Assembly: GCA_038182865.1 (NCBI GenBank)
Contig: CP116226.1
Coordinates: 3,038,001-3,102,000 of the forward strand
DNA length: 64,000 nt
Direction of reading: 5' to 3'
Origin: Microbacterium enclense
Lineage (GTDB): Bacteria > Actinomycetota > Actinomycetes > Actinomycetales > Microbacteriaceae
Position numbers and translations under genes: made by a program. Positions within the stretch are counted from its first letter, which is position 1; the number at the start of each line of letters is the position of its first letter. This document shows positions 34,127 through 43,079 of the stretch, piece after piece. The notes beneath the pieces were generated by a model that saw nothing but the letters and a program-made list of their open reading frames with translations, was not told where the DNA came from and ran no database searches.

Positions 34127-35560
34127 ATGGAATTTGCTGCTCTGGGGGCGATCGGCATCGTCGTGGTCATCGCACTCGTCGTCGTCATCGTCGTCTTCCT
34201 CATCATCGCGGGCTTGATCCGCGGCTGGTACCGCGTCGCCAAGGCCGATGAAGCCCTGGTGATCGTCGGTAAGCGTCAGAGAAGCGCGGATGGTGAGTCG
34301 TCGCGCATCACCGTGATCACCGGTGGCGGAGCCATCGTGAACCCGCTCACGCAGCGCGGCGAGATGATCTCGCTCCGCGCCCGTCAGATCAAGATGGAGC
34401 CCACCGCCCAGTCGTCCAACGGCGTCACCGTCAACGTCAGCGGTGTGGCTCTGGTGAAGATCGGCTCCGACCCCGAGCAGGTGCGTCGTGCGGCCGAGCG
34501 TTTCGCCTCGCAGGACAAGGCCATCGAACAGTTCACCACGGAGCAGCTCGAGGGTGCGCTGCGCGGTGTCGTCGCGACGCTGACGGTCGAGGAGCTCATG
34601 CGCGACCGGCAGCGCCTGTCGGACCAGATCGCCGAGGGGATCAAGGGCGACCTGTCGTCGCAGGGGCTGATCCTCGACTCGTTCCAGATCCAGGGCGTGA
34701 CCGACAGCAACGGGTACATCTCGGCCCTGGGTGCGACCGAAGTCGAGCGCGTGAAGCGCGAGGCCGAGGTCGCGCGCATCAACGCGGTCCGCGAGATCCG
34801 CGCGCGCCAGATCGCCACCGACGAGGCGAACCTCATCGAGCAGACCAAGCTCGACAAGAACAGTGCCGCGGCCAAGGCCGAGGTCGGCCGTGCCAACGCC
34901 GAGGCCGAGCAGGCCGAGGCGCTTACGCGCGCCGAGCGTCGACAGGCCGTGCTCCAGCAGGAGGCGCAGAACACGCAGGCGCGCCTGGAGTCTGAGGTCG
35001 CCCGCGTCGCCGACGCCGACCTCTACCAGCGTCAGAAGGACGCCGACGCCGAGGCGTACGCGCAGATCAAGGCGGCCGAGGCCCGCGCCCAGATCGCGGA
35101 GCAGGAAGCTGCCGCCGTCCGGGTGCGCGCCGAAGCCGACGCGCAGGCGGTGCGCCTGGCCGGTGAGGCGCGAGCCGAGGCGATCCGCGCGGAAGCCGAG
35201 GCTCTCTCGCACAACCAGGAGGCGCTGCTCGCACAGCGTGCGCTCGAGTCGCTCGTGCCGATGATGGCGGAGTTCGCCAAGGGGTACGACCGCGTGGGCA
35301 ACATCACCGTGCTCGGCGGCGAGGGTGCCAGCGGCCACCTCGCGACCGAGTCGGCGACGGGTCTGCGTTCGTCGTTCGAGGCCGTGCGCGCGGCCACCGG
35401 CATCGATCTGACGCAGATCATCCAGGGACGCGCCGTCGCGGACGCGTTCGCCACGGCGCAGCGTTCGGGGGAAGGCGCGCCTGCCGCGCCGTCGCCGTCT
35501 TCTCCGGCTTCGGTGCCGACCGCGGCGACGCCGCCGACCGCGTCCGAGCCGGGCGCGTAG
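34127..35560 (+). CDS. Flotillin family (SPFH) protein
   Basis: 477 residues. An N-terminal membrane helix (about 6-30) is followed by the SPFH domain (about 35-190). A long alanine/glutamate-rich coiled coil (about 200-360) with many AEA-type repeats comes next. A Pro/Ser/Ala-rich tail closes the protein. Flotillins oligomerise and organise membrane microdomains. AAGGAG is six bases before the ATG. The DNA glycosylase gene starts 13 bases after the stop, so co-transcription is likely though the functions are unrelated. Confidence 0.9.
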   Translation: MEFAALGAIGIVVVIALVVVIVVFLIIAGLIRGWYRVAKADEALVIVGKRQRSADGESSRITVITGGGAIVNPLTQRGEMISLRARQIKMEPTAQSSNGVTVNVSGVALVKIGSDPEQVRRAAERFASQDKAIEQFTTEQLEGALRGVVATLTVEELMRDRQRLSDQIAEGIKGDLSSQGLILDSFQIQGVTDSNGYISALGATEVERVKREAEVARINAVREIRARQIATDEANLIEQTKLDKNSAAAKAEVGRANAEAEQAEALTRAERRQAVLQQEAQNTQARLESEVARVADADLYQRQKDADAEAYAQIKAAEARAQIAEQEAAAVRVRAEADAQAVRLAGEARAEAIRAEAEALSHNQEALLAQRALESLVPMMAEFAKGYDRVGNITVLGGEGASGHLATESATGLRSSFEAVRAATGIDLTQIIQGRAVADAFATAQRSGEGAPAAPSPSSPASVPTAATPPTASEPGA

Positions 35561-35573
35561 ACAGGTCGGCCCG

Positions 35574-36404
35574 ATGCCCGAGGCACCCGAGGTCGAGGCG
35601 CTCACGCTGTTTCTGCGTGAGCGCCTGACGGGTCGTGTCGTGCGCGAGGTCGACCTCGTCGAGGGTCGGTCATGGAAGACCCGCTCCCGGCCACCCGGCG
35701 AACTCTTCGGGCGGTCAGTGACCGGCGTGACGCGGCACGGCAAGCACGTCGACCTCGATCTCGATGGCATCCACCTCGGGATCGGGTTCGGTCGGGCCGG
35801 GTGGGCTACCTGGACCGAGACGGACCGCGCCGATGCGGCGCCCGTTTCGTCGGCGCCCGAGATCGCGCGGATCGTCTTCGATGACGGCGTTCTGGGCATC
35901 ACCGATGCAGGCGACTGGCTGTCGGTGCACCTGCACCTCGTCGACGCGCCCGATGACGTGCCGGCCGTTGCCAAGCTGGGGCCGGACGCCGTCGATCCCG
36001 GGTACTCGAGGGCGATGCTCGCGGAGGCGCTCCGCGGCCGACGCAAGCAGCTCAAAGCGCTCCTGCAGGAGCAGGAGACACTCGCGGGGATCGGCAACGC
36101 CTACTCCGACGAGATCCTCTTCGCAGCTCGGCTGTCGCCCACCGCGCATGCGGCGGCGCTGAGCGAGGACGACATCACCCGGCTCCACCTCGCCCTGCAC
36201 GACACGCTGACCGCGGCCGTCATCGCGCGGCGCGGAGTCCCGATCTCGGAGCAGAAGGCTGCGAAGGTCGCCGCGATGCGCGTGCACGGGCGCACCGGTC
36301 AACCGTGCCCCGACGGCGACGGCACGATCGAAGACATTCCCGGTACCAAAGGCGCTGGTCAGTGGTGCCCGTCCTGTCAGACGCTCCCCCACGGCGGTGT
36401 GTGA
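35574..36404 (+). CDS. Fpg/Nei family DNA glycosylase with altered zinc finger
   Basis: 276 residues. The N-terminal catalytic Pro-Glu (MPEAPEVEAL: P2, E3) and the beta-hairpin lysine in HGKHVDL are present. The helix-two-turns-helix ETLAGIGNAYSDEIL is also present, so base removal and lyase activity should be intact. The C-terminal zinc finger is unusual: the first knuckle is CPDGDG, lacking the second Cys of C-x2-C, while the second, CPSC, remains. Only three of four zinc ligands are therefore seen and the usual GRST-type arginine is missing. The enzyme may excise oxidised bases but with altered damage recognition. Confidence 0.88.
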   Translation: MPEAPEVEALTLFLRERLTGRVVREVDLVEGRSWKTRSRPPGELFGRSVTGVTRHGKHVDLDLDGIHLGIGFGRAGWATWTETDRADAAPVSSAPEIARIVFDDGVLGITDAGDWLSVHLHLVDAPDDVPAVAKLGPDAVDPGYSRAMLAEALRGRRKQLKALLQEQETLAGIGNAYSDEILFAARLSPTAHAAALSEDDITRLHLALHDTLTAAVIARRGVPISEQKAAKVAAMRVHGRTGQPCPDGDGTIEDIPGTKGAGQWCPSCQTLPHGGV

Positions 36405-36428
36405 CAGGCACGCCGCCGTGCACACGAA

Positions 36429-36460
36429 CGACGGCCCTCCACCGTCGTGGAGGGCCGTCG
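36429..36460. terminator. Bidirectional hairpin terminator
   Basis: Perfect 14-bp stem CGACGGCCCTCCAC / GTGGAGGGCCGTCG with a four-base loop, between the convergent glycosylase and DJ-1/PfpI genes. Confidence 0.75.
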
Positions 36461-36475
36461 CTGGTGAAAGGGGGC

Positions 36476-37024
36476 TCAGGCGGTCTGGCCCGAGTGCGCG
36501 CCTTCGGCGACCTCCTCGACGAGCTTGGCGTTGAACGCCGGCAGGTCGTCGGGGTTGCGGCTCGAGACGAGACCCTGGTCGACGTGCACTTCTTCGTCGA
36601 CCCAGGTTGCGCCCGCGTTGCGCAGATCGGTCTGCAGCGTCGGATAGCTGGTGAGCGTGCGGCCCTTCAGGACGTCGGCCTCGGTGAGGATCCACCCGCC
36701 GTGACAGATGACGGCGACGGGCTTGTGCTGCTGGAAGAAGTCACGGGTGAAGCTGACGGCATCCGTCACGATGCGGATGTCGTCGGCGTTCTGCACGCCC
36801 CCGGGGAGCACGAGGGCATCGAAATCGCCCGCGGACGCGGAGGCGACGGCGAGGTCGACCTTCTGTTCGTGGCCCTTCTCTCCGGTGATGCTGCCCTCGC
36901 TCGGGGAGACGAGCACGGCCTCCGCGCCCGCTGAGGTCACCGCCTCCCAGGGGCTGGTCAACTCGCTGTCTTCGAAGCCGTCGGTGAGCAGGAATGCGAT
37001 GCGCTTGCCGCTGAGATCGGTCAT
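36476..37024 (-). CDS. DJ-1/PfpI family protein
   Basis: 182 residues of the type 1 glutamine amidotransferase-like fold. The nucleophile Cys is in AVICHGGWIL (nucleophile elbow), with an acidic residue in DGFEDSEL (near residue 18). LVLPGGVQNADDIR is the typical oxyanion region. Relatives act as chaperone/deglycase or protease-like stress proteins (YhbO, PfpI). The ATG at 37024 matches family starts; an in-frame ATG 12 codons upstream is less likely. Confidence 0.88.
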   Translation of the reverse strand: MTDLSGKRIAFLLTDGFEDSELTSPWEAVTSAGAEAVLVSPSEGSITGEKGHEQKVDLAVASASAGDFDALVLPGGVQNADDIRIVTDAVSFTRDFFQQHKPVAVICHGGWILTEADVLKGRTLTSYPTLQTDLRNAGATWVDEEVHVDQGLVSSRNPDDLPAFNAKLVEEVAEGAHSGQTA

Positions 37025-37165
37025 GGGTCGACTCTCTTTCTCGATCGGGGTCGTCTCCACGCTAAGAACCGCCGCGGCACCCGAAACGGGGGTTGCGGAT
37101 GCCGCACTCCGGCGTTATCACGCGCTCCGGTGCCCGCACCGAAACGCGGGCGTAACATGGAGCGC

Positions 37166-37303
37166 ATGTCCAGTGACACCACGTCTGAGACGACCTCGAC
37201 GTCGAAGCCGCTCCTCACGCTCCTGAACTCCTCCCGCGAGGAGGCGAAGGAGTCCTCGCGCCCCGCGTCTCAGTGCTGCGGCGGCGGGTCCTGCTCGCTC
37301 TGA
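37166..37303 (+). CDS. 45-residue Ser/Thr-rich protein with C-terminal Cys cluster
   Basis: A short reading frame of 45 codons: a Ser/Thr-rich N terminus, a central PLLTLLNSSREEAKESS helix, and the ending QCCGGGSCSL with three Cys. A TAACAT box seven bases before the ATG suggests a leaderless transcript, and codon use matches real genes. The sharp modular split (leader-like first part, Cys-Gly tail) could fit a metal-binding peptide or a modified-peptide precursor; no modifying enzyme is adjacent. The downstream neighbour is a convergent DHA2 exporter gene. Function unknown. Confidence 0.6.
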   Translation: MSSDTTSETTSTSKPLLTLLNSSREEAKESSRPASQCCGGGSCSL

Positions 37304-37325
37304 GCCCCGATGAGGACGCGCGTCG

Positions 37326-38804
37326 TCAGTGCGCGACGGGGGCTACCCTGTCGAGCTGATCAGCCGGCTTGCGGATCAGGAAGGCCCCCACGATCAGGGG
37401 GACGGAGAGAATCGCGGCGATCAGGAAAGCGGCGCGCGTGCCCGTGGCATCCGCTTGCAGCCCCCCGCCCGCGGCGGCTGAGGCGGACGACATCACCGTG
37501 ATGAGCAGGGCGATGCCCGCTGCGCCCGCCACCTGCTGCACCGTGCCGACGATCGCCGAGCCGTACGAGTAGAACCGCGGCTCGAGCGACCCGAGCGACG
37601 CCGTGAACAGTGGCGTGAATGAGAGCGCGAGACCGATCATCATCACGGTCTGCACGACGATCAGCAGCACGAAGGACGTTTCGGTGCCCACGGTCGTGTA
37701 GAACCAGAGCGTCGCGCTCGTGATCACGGCCCCGGGAACGAGCAGCACCTGCGTGCCGAAACGGTCGTAGATCCGTCCGATCACGGGACCGGCGAGTCCC
37801 ATCGCCAGCGAGCCCGGCAAGACGGCCAGGCCGGTCTCGAGCGGGCTCTTCTCCAGTACTGTCTGCAGGTACAGCGGCAATAGGGTGATCGCCCCGAAGA
37901 AGGCCATCGACATCACACCGAGCTGGGTCACCGACAGCGTGAAGTTCGATGACCGGAAGACGCGCAGGTCGAGCAAGGCCGAATCCGAGCGCTGAAGACG
38001 GATCTGACGCCAGATGAAGGCGCCGAGACCGATCACGCCGACCGCGAGGGACGCGACCAGGGTCACGAGCGAGGCCGATTCGGCGGCCGCATCTCCTCCG
38101 TGGCCCCCGCCGATCTGGCTCAGGCCGAACACGAGGCCACCGAAGCCGAGTGCCGACAGGGTCACGGATGCCACGTCGATCGGCGCCGTGCGCGTCTCGC
38201 CGAGGTTCTGGATCCAGCGCGCGCCGACGAACAGGGCGACGAGGGCGATGGGCAGGACGATGCCGAAGATCCAGTGCCAACCGAGCGACTGCAGCACGAG
38301 CCCCGACATCGTCGGTCCGATCGCGGGCGCGAGGGCCATGACGATGCTGACGCGGCCCATCATCCGGCCGCGGTGCTGCGGCGGGACGATCGTCATGATC
38401 GTGGTCATGAGCAGCGGCATCATGATCGCGGTGCCCGAAGCCTGAATGACGCGGGCGACGACGAGGAGCTCGAAGCCGGGGGACAGGAAGGCGACGAGCG
38501 TTCCCGCCGAGAACAGCGTCATCGCCGCGATGAACACCTGGCGCGTGGTGAAGCGCTGCAGCAGGAAGCCCGTGATCGGGATGACGACCGCCATCGTCAG
38601 CATGAACGCCGTGGTCAGCCACTGCGCGGCGACGGCGGTGATGCCGAGGTCGCGGATGAGGAACGGGATCGCCACGTTCATCGTCGTCTCGTTGAGGATG
38701 GCGACGAACGCCGCCGTCAACAGCAGCCAGATGACGCGGCTCTGGGAGCTCGTTACGCCCGAGGTGGTGGGCGGAGAGGCGACGGGGGTACCGGTGGCGG
38801 CCAT
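37326..38804 (-). CDS. DHA2-family MFS drug/proton exporter (EmrB/QacA type)
   Basis: 492 residues with about 14 hydrophobic helices, the length of the DHA2 14-helix family. Motif C-like glycine helix MALAPAIGPTMSGLVLQ and the TM1 segment LNETTMNVAIPFLIRDL with the D/E-x-T pattern are present. The sequence between helices 2 and 3 has the motif A-like QRFTTRQVF. It exports hydrophobic compounds using the proton gradient; the substrate is unknown. ATG start. It is divergent from the ABC exporter gene with a 201-bp gap, which makes a shared export function possible. Confidence 0.9.
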   Translation of the reverse strand: MAATGTPVASPPTTSGVTSSQSRVIWLLLTAAFVAILNETTMNVAIPFLIRDLGITAVAAQWLTTAFMLTMAVVIPITGFLLQRFTTRQVFIAAMTLFSAGTLVAFLSPGFELLVVARVIQASGTAIMMPLLMTTIMTIVPPQHRGRMMGRVSIVMALAPAIGPTMSGLVLQSLGWHWIFGIVLPIALVALFVGARWIQNLGETRTAPIDVASVTLSALGFGGLVFGLSQIGGGHGGDAAAESASLVTLVASLAVGVIGLGAFIWRQIRLQRSDSALLDLRVFRSSNFTLSVTQLGVMSMAFFGAITLLPLYLQTVLEKSPLETGLAVLPGSLAMGLAGPVIGRIYDRFGTQVLLVPGAVITSATLWFYTTVGTETSFVLLIVVQTVMMIGLALSFTPLFTASLGSLEPRFYSYGSAIVGTVQQVAGAAGIALLITVMSSASAAAGGGLQADATGTRAAFLIAAILSVPLIVGAFLIRKPADQLDRVAPVAH

Positions 38805-39005
38805 GACGAGGTCCTATTCGTGCGGGGGGCTTCGTGGCGCCAGAGCGGCGACTTCCTCGGCGACAACGGGGCGCGCGGCCGAGATATTCCGACATCGACA
38901 GATTCTCGGAACGAGGATGACGGGAGCGGACCTCGATTCTAGCCGTCGCCGGTGACGCGCCGCAGGGCGGCGCCGGTGTCGGAAGTCGGACGTAGGCTGG
39001 CCCGC

Positions 39006-40949
39006 ATGAACCCGGGTGGAGTGGGCGGAAGCATGTTCCGCGGCGTGGATTCGGCCGAGCAGCGCCGTCGCAACGCCGAGGCCCCGCGCGTCGCGAACCT
39101 GTGGAACCGGGTCGTCGAACTGTTCCGCCCGTACCGCGGGAAGATCGCGGTGACCGTGCTGCTCGTCGTCGTCGGCGCCGCAGTGGGCGTCATCCCGCCC
39201 CTGCTCGTGCAGCGCATCTTCGACGACGCGCTCTTCCCGGTCGACGGATCCGCTCCCGACCTCTCGCTGCTGGCGGTGCTGGTGAGCCTGATGATCGCGC
39301 TCTTCCTCCTGTCGGCGGCACTCAACGTCGGGCAGACCTGGTTCACCGCGACGGTCGGGAACCGCGTGACGGGCGACCTGCGCACGCGCCTGTTCGAGCA
39401 TCTGCAGGCGATGGAGCTCGGCTTCTTCACGCGGACGAAGACGGGCGTGATCCAGTCGCGACTGCAGAACGACGTCGGCGGGGTGTCGGGGGTGCTCACG
39501 AACACCGTCACCAGCATCCTCGGAAACGCCGTCACCGTGATCGCGTCGCTGGTCGCGATGATCCTCATCGACTGGCGGCTCACGCTCATCGCGGTCGCCC
39601 TCATGCCGTTCCTCATCTTCGTCCAGCGGCGCGTGGGGCAGGTACGCGCGCGCATCGCGGGGGAGACGCAGGAGTCGCTGTCGGAGCTCTCCGCCATCAC
39701 GCAGGAGACGTTGAGCGTGTCGGGAATCCTGCTGTCGAAATCGTTCAATCGGCAACGCACCGAGTCGGCTCGCTTCGACGCCGAGAACGACAACCAGGTG
39801 CACCTGCAGGTGCGACGCGCGATGAGCGGCCAGGGCTTCTTCGCGGTGGTGCAGGTCATCATGTCGAGTGTGCCCGCGGTCATCTACCTGGTGTCGGGCT
39901 ACCTCATCGCAGGCGGCACCGGTGCGATCACCGCGGGCACGATCGTGGCGTTCACCACGGTGCAGGCCCGGCTGCTCATGCCGCTCATGGGTCTCATGCG
40001 CGTGGCCCTCGACGTGCAGACGTCGTCGGCGCTGTTCGCGCGCATCTTTGAGTACCTCGATCTGCGACCGGCCATCGCGGATGCCCCCGGCGCTCTCCCC
40101 GTGTCTGCGGCTCCAGGCCCGCTCGGTCAGATCGAGTTCCGCGACGTCGAGTTCCGCTATCCCGATGCGCCCGCGCACGCCCGGCCCACGCTCGATGGCG
40201 TGTCCTTCACCGTCGAACCAGGCCAGCACGTGGCATTCGTCGGCCCGTCGGGTGCGGGGAAGACGACCATCCTCTATCTCACGCCCCGTATGTACGAGGT
40301 GAGCGCGGGCGCCGTGCTGTTCTCCGGCGCCGATGTCCGCAGCCTCGACCGGGCGTCGATCATCGACGAGATCGGGATTGTCTCGCAAGAGACCTATCTC
40401 TTCCACGCGACCGTACGAGAGAATCTGCGATACGCGCGGCCCGACGCCACCGACGACGAGATCGAGGCCGCGTGTCGCGCCGCCAACATCCACCACGTCA
40501 TCGCGGGCTTCGAGGACGGTTACGACACTGTCGTGGGCGAGCGCGGCTATCGCCTGTCGGGCGGCGAGAAGCAACGCATCGCCATCGCGCGCGTGCTGTT
40601 GAAGGATCCGCCCGTCCTGCTCCTCGACGAGGCGACGAGCGCCCTCGACACCGTGTCGGAGCGGATCGTGCAAGAGGCTCTTGAGACGGCCTCCCACGGA
40701 CGGACGACACTGTCGATCGCGCACCGGTTGTCGACCGTGATCGGTGCCGATCAGATCCATGTGGTCGATGCGGGCCGCATCGTCGAATCGGGCACCCACG
40801 CCGAGCTCCTGGCCGCGGGCGGGCTGTACGCGAGTCTCGCCGCCGAGCAACTCGCGGCCTCCTTCGTCCTCGCCGACGAAGAGCGCGACGCCGCCGGTCT
40901 CGCGCGAGCCGCGCTTCCCGCGCGCCGCGCCGATCAAGCGCCTGCGTGA
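39006..40949 (+). CDS. ABC exporter, fused permease-ATPase
   Basis: 647 residues. The six-helix permease domain (about 45-335) is joined to an ATPase with Walker A GPSGAGKT (near 412), signature LSGGEKQR (near 516), Walker B VLLLDEA (near 537) and switch His SIAHRLST. It forms a half-transporter that homodimerises (MsbA/BmrA type). The ATG lies seven bases after TAGGCT, so the mRNA is probably leaderless. An in-frame extension to 38952 is promoter DNA. The substrate could be a lipid or drug. Confidence 0.93.
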   Translation: MNPGGVGGSMFRGVDSAEQRRRNAEAPRVANLWNRVVELFRPYRGKIAVTVLLVVVGAAVGVIPPLLVQRIFDDALFPVDGSAPDLSLLAVLVSLMIALFLLSAALNVGQTWFTATVGNRVTGDLRTRLFEHLQAMELGFFTRTKTGVIQSRLQNDVGGVSGVLTNTVTSILGNAVTVIASLVAMILIDWRLTLIAVALMPFLIFVQRRVGQVRARIAGETQESLSELSAITQETLSVSGILLSKSFNRQRTESARFDAENDNQVHLQVRRAMSGQGFFAVVQVIMSSVPAVIYLVSGYLIAGGTGAITAGTIVAFTTVQARLLMPLMGLMRVALDVQTSSALFARIFEYLDLRPAIADAPGALPVSAAPGPLGQIEFRDVEFRYPDAPAHARPTLDGVSFTVEPGQHVAFVGPSGAGKTTILYLTPRMYEVSAGAVLFSGADVRSLDRASIIDEIGIVSQETYLFHATVRENLRYARPDATDDEIEAACRAANIHHVIAGFEDGYDTVVGERGYRLSGGEKQRIAIARVLLKDPPVLLLDEATSALDTVSERIVQEALETASHGRTTLSIAHRLSTVIGADQIHVVDAGRIVESGTHAELLAAGGLYASLAAEQLAASFVLADEERDAAGLARAALPARRADQAPA

Positions 40950-41055
40950 TCCGCACTCGCGGTGTCGGTGGCTTCGACGGGCACAGCCACCTCGCACCGG
41001 CTCAGCCACCCCGCCGCGGGGTTCGCCGAGTCAGCCGCGGGATCCGCGACGGCGC

Positions 41056-41952
41056 TCAGCCGGGCAGCGTCTCCAGGAACGCCTCGAGGGCGATGCGGTA
41101 CGCGGGGTCGGCATGCGTTTCGGCGAGGCGCAACAGCGGGGGAAGGTCGAGCGTGCGGATCAGGGCCCCCCGCTCCGCGACCGCGGCCTCGGCGCCGGCG
41201 GCGCGGAGGACGGCGATGCCCTCGCCCAGCGCTTCCAGATAGTCGCGCAGGACGACCAGCTCGCCCAGGCGCTGGGTGATCGATCCGCCGTCGCGCCGCT
41301 GACGCCACTCGACGATCACGTCGGGCACCACGTCGAAGGTCGCGGCCAGCGTGTACATGCGTTGCGCGAGTACCTGGTCTTCGTAGTAACGCCCCTCGGG
41401 GAAGCGGAGATCGTGCGCCTTCCAGAACGCCGTGCGACTCACCTTCGACCAGGCGACGATGTTCCCGGATGCCGCCGGGTGCGCGGCCAGCGACGTCCGC
41501 TCGCGCGCGGGCGCGGTGGCGGCGGTGACCCACGGTTGCACCTCTCCCGCGGTGTAGCCGAGGCCCTCGGCATCCGGCCGTAGGCGCACGTATGCCCCGA
41601 CGACGACGTCACTGCCGGTGCGGTCGAGCGTGTCGGCGAGAACGGTCAGGGCATCGGGACGCATCCGGTCGTCGGCGTCCAGGAAGGCGGTGTACGGCGT
41701 GTCGACGAGGGAGAGGCCGGTGTTCCGAGCGGCCCCGAGCCCGCGTTGCTCGGCATGACGGACGACGCGGAAGCGCGGGTCGGCCGCCGCCGCGTCGGCG
41801 AAGAGCCGCCCCGTGTCATCGGTGGACGCATCATCGATCAGGACGGCGGTCCAGTGCGCGTGCGTCTGCGCGCGGAGCGAATCGAGAGCCTCCTCCGCGT
41901 ACTCGACGACGTCGAAGCCGGGGACGATGACCGTGATGGGGGTGGAGCTCAC
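41056..41952 (-). CDS. Family 2 glycosyltransferase
   Basis: 298 residues of the GT-A fold. It opens with TPITVIVPGFDVVEYAEEAL, has the nucleotide-binding LIDDASTDDT and RGLGAARNTGL, and FLDADDR supplies the metal-binding D-x-D. It transfers a sugar to an unknown acceptor. The GTG start overlaps the cysteine desulfurase stop (GTGA), so it is translated as the last gene of the NAD operon although no metabolic link is evident. Confidence 0.87.
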   Translation of the reverse strand: MSSTPITVIVPGFDVVEYAEEALDSLRAQTHAHWTAVLIDDASTDDTGRLFADAAAADPRFRVVRHAEQRGLGAARNTGLSLVDTPYTAFLDADDRMRPDALTVLADTLDRTGSDVVVGAYVRLRPDAEGLGYTAGEVQPWVTAATAPARERTSLAAHPAASGNIVAWSKVSRTAFWKAHDLRFPEGRYYEDQVLAQRMYTLAATFDVVPDVIVEWRQRRDGGSITQRLGELVVLRDYLEALGEGIAVLRAAGAEAAVAERGALIRTLDLPPLLRLAETHADPAYRIALEAFLETLPG

Positions 41953-43079
41953 CCGCGTGATCGTACGGCTGTCACCGCTTCTGCGACGGCGTTCGCAACC
42001 GGATCGAGGGATGCCGTGAGCCCGTGCGGCAGGGTGAACCGCACAGCGGTGCGCGCTTCGTCGTGAGCGACACCCAGGGCGAGGAGGACATGCGATGCCT
42101 CGTCGCTGCCCGCCGCGCACGCGGACCCGCTGGAGGAGACGATGCCCCGACGTTCGAGCTCGAGCAGCACCGTCTCGCCGTTGGCCCCGGGGAAGACGAA
42201 GCTCGCCGTGCCCGGGAGACGCCGGGAGGGGTGCCCCGTGAGCTGCGCACCGGGGACGAGGGCGAGCACTCGCGCGATGAAAGCGTCACGCAGCGCCGAC
42301 ACCCGGTCCGCTTCGTCCGTGCGCTCCGCCTCGGCGAGCTCGAGGGCGCGGGCGATGGCGACCGCACCGGCGACGTCGGGCGTGCCCGAGCGGCGGCCCC
42401 GTTCCTGACCGCCGCCATGGAGGAGGGGCTCGAAGGGCAGCCGACCGCGCAGTGCCAGGATGCCGGTGCCTTTCGGGGCACCGATCTTGTGTCCTGCGAC
42501 GGTGATGGCATCCGCTCCCCGTCCCCCGAGTGGCAGCCAGCCGGCCGCTTGCACGGCGTCGAGGTGCAGCGGGACACCGTGCTCGTGCGCGGTGGCGGCG
42601 AGGGCGGCGGCATCCTGAATCGTGCCGATCTCGTTGTTCGCGTATCCGACGCTGATCAGCGCGGTGTCGTCGCGGAGGGCGTCGGCCAAGGTGGCCGGGC
42701 TCAGCGTGCCGGTCTCGTCGACGGGTGCCAGAGTGACCTCGACCGCGTGGAATCGCGCGAGATAGTCCATCGACGCAAGCACGGACTCGTGCTCGATCGC
42801 CGTGGTGACGACGTGCTTCTTGCCCGAGGCCAGGACGAGGCCTTTGATCGCGGCGTTGTTCGACTCCGTGCCACCGGAGGTGAACATCACGTCGCCCGCG
42901 CGCACCCCGAGGACGGCGGCTACTCGCGCTCGCGCGTCGTCGAGAGCGGATGCCGCAGCCTCGCCTACTTCGTGATGGCTCGACGGGTTTCCGAAGTAGC
43001 GGGTGAGGTACGGCGCCATCGCCTCGAGCACCTCCGCCCGCACGGGCGTGGTGGCGGCGTTGTCGAGGTAGAGGGTCAC
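41949..43079 (-). CDS. Cysteine desulfurase (NifS/IscS family)
   Basis: 376 residues, PLP class V fold. The PLP lysine is in VAGHKIGAPKGTG near residue 196, the catalytic cysteine in SSGSACAAGSDEASHVL near 320, and the conserved LDNAATTP start and TSGGTESNN block are intact. It mobilises sulfur from cysteine for iron-sulfur clusters. Its place after nadA-nadB-nadC, with a GTGA overlap to nadC, points to loading the [4Fe-4S] cluster of quinolinate synthase NadA. This is also the role of NifS-like genes beside nadA in Bacillus. Confidence 0.92.
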   Translation of the reverse strand: MTLYLDNAATTPVRAEVLEAMAPYLTRYFGNPSSHHEVGEAAASALDDARARVAAVLGVRAGDVMFTSGGTESNNAAIKGLVLASGKKHVVTTAIEHESVLASMDYLARFHAVEVTLAPVDETGTLSPATLADALRDDTALISVGYANNEIGTIQDAAALAATAHEHGVPLHLDAVQAAGWLPLGGRGADAITVAGHKIGAPKGTGILALRGRLPFEPLLHGGGQERGRRSGTPDVAGAVAIARALELAEAERTDEADRVSALRDAFIARVLALVPGAQLTGHPSRRLPGTASFVFPGANGETVLLELERRGIVSSSGSACAAGSDEASHVLLALGVAHDEARTAVRFTLPHGLTASLDPVANAVAEAVTAVRSRG

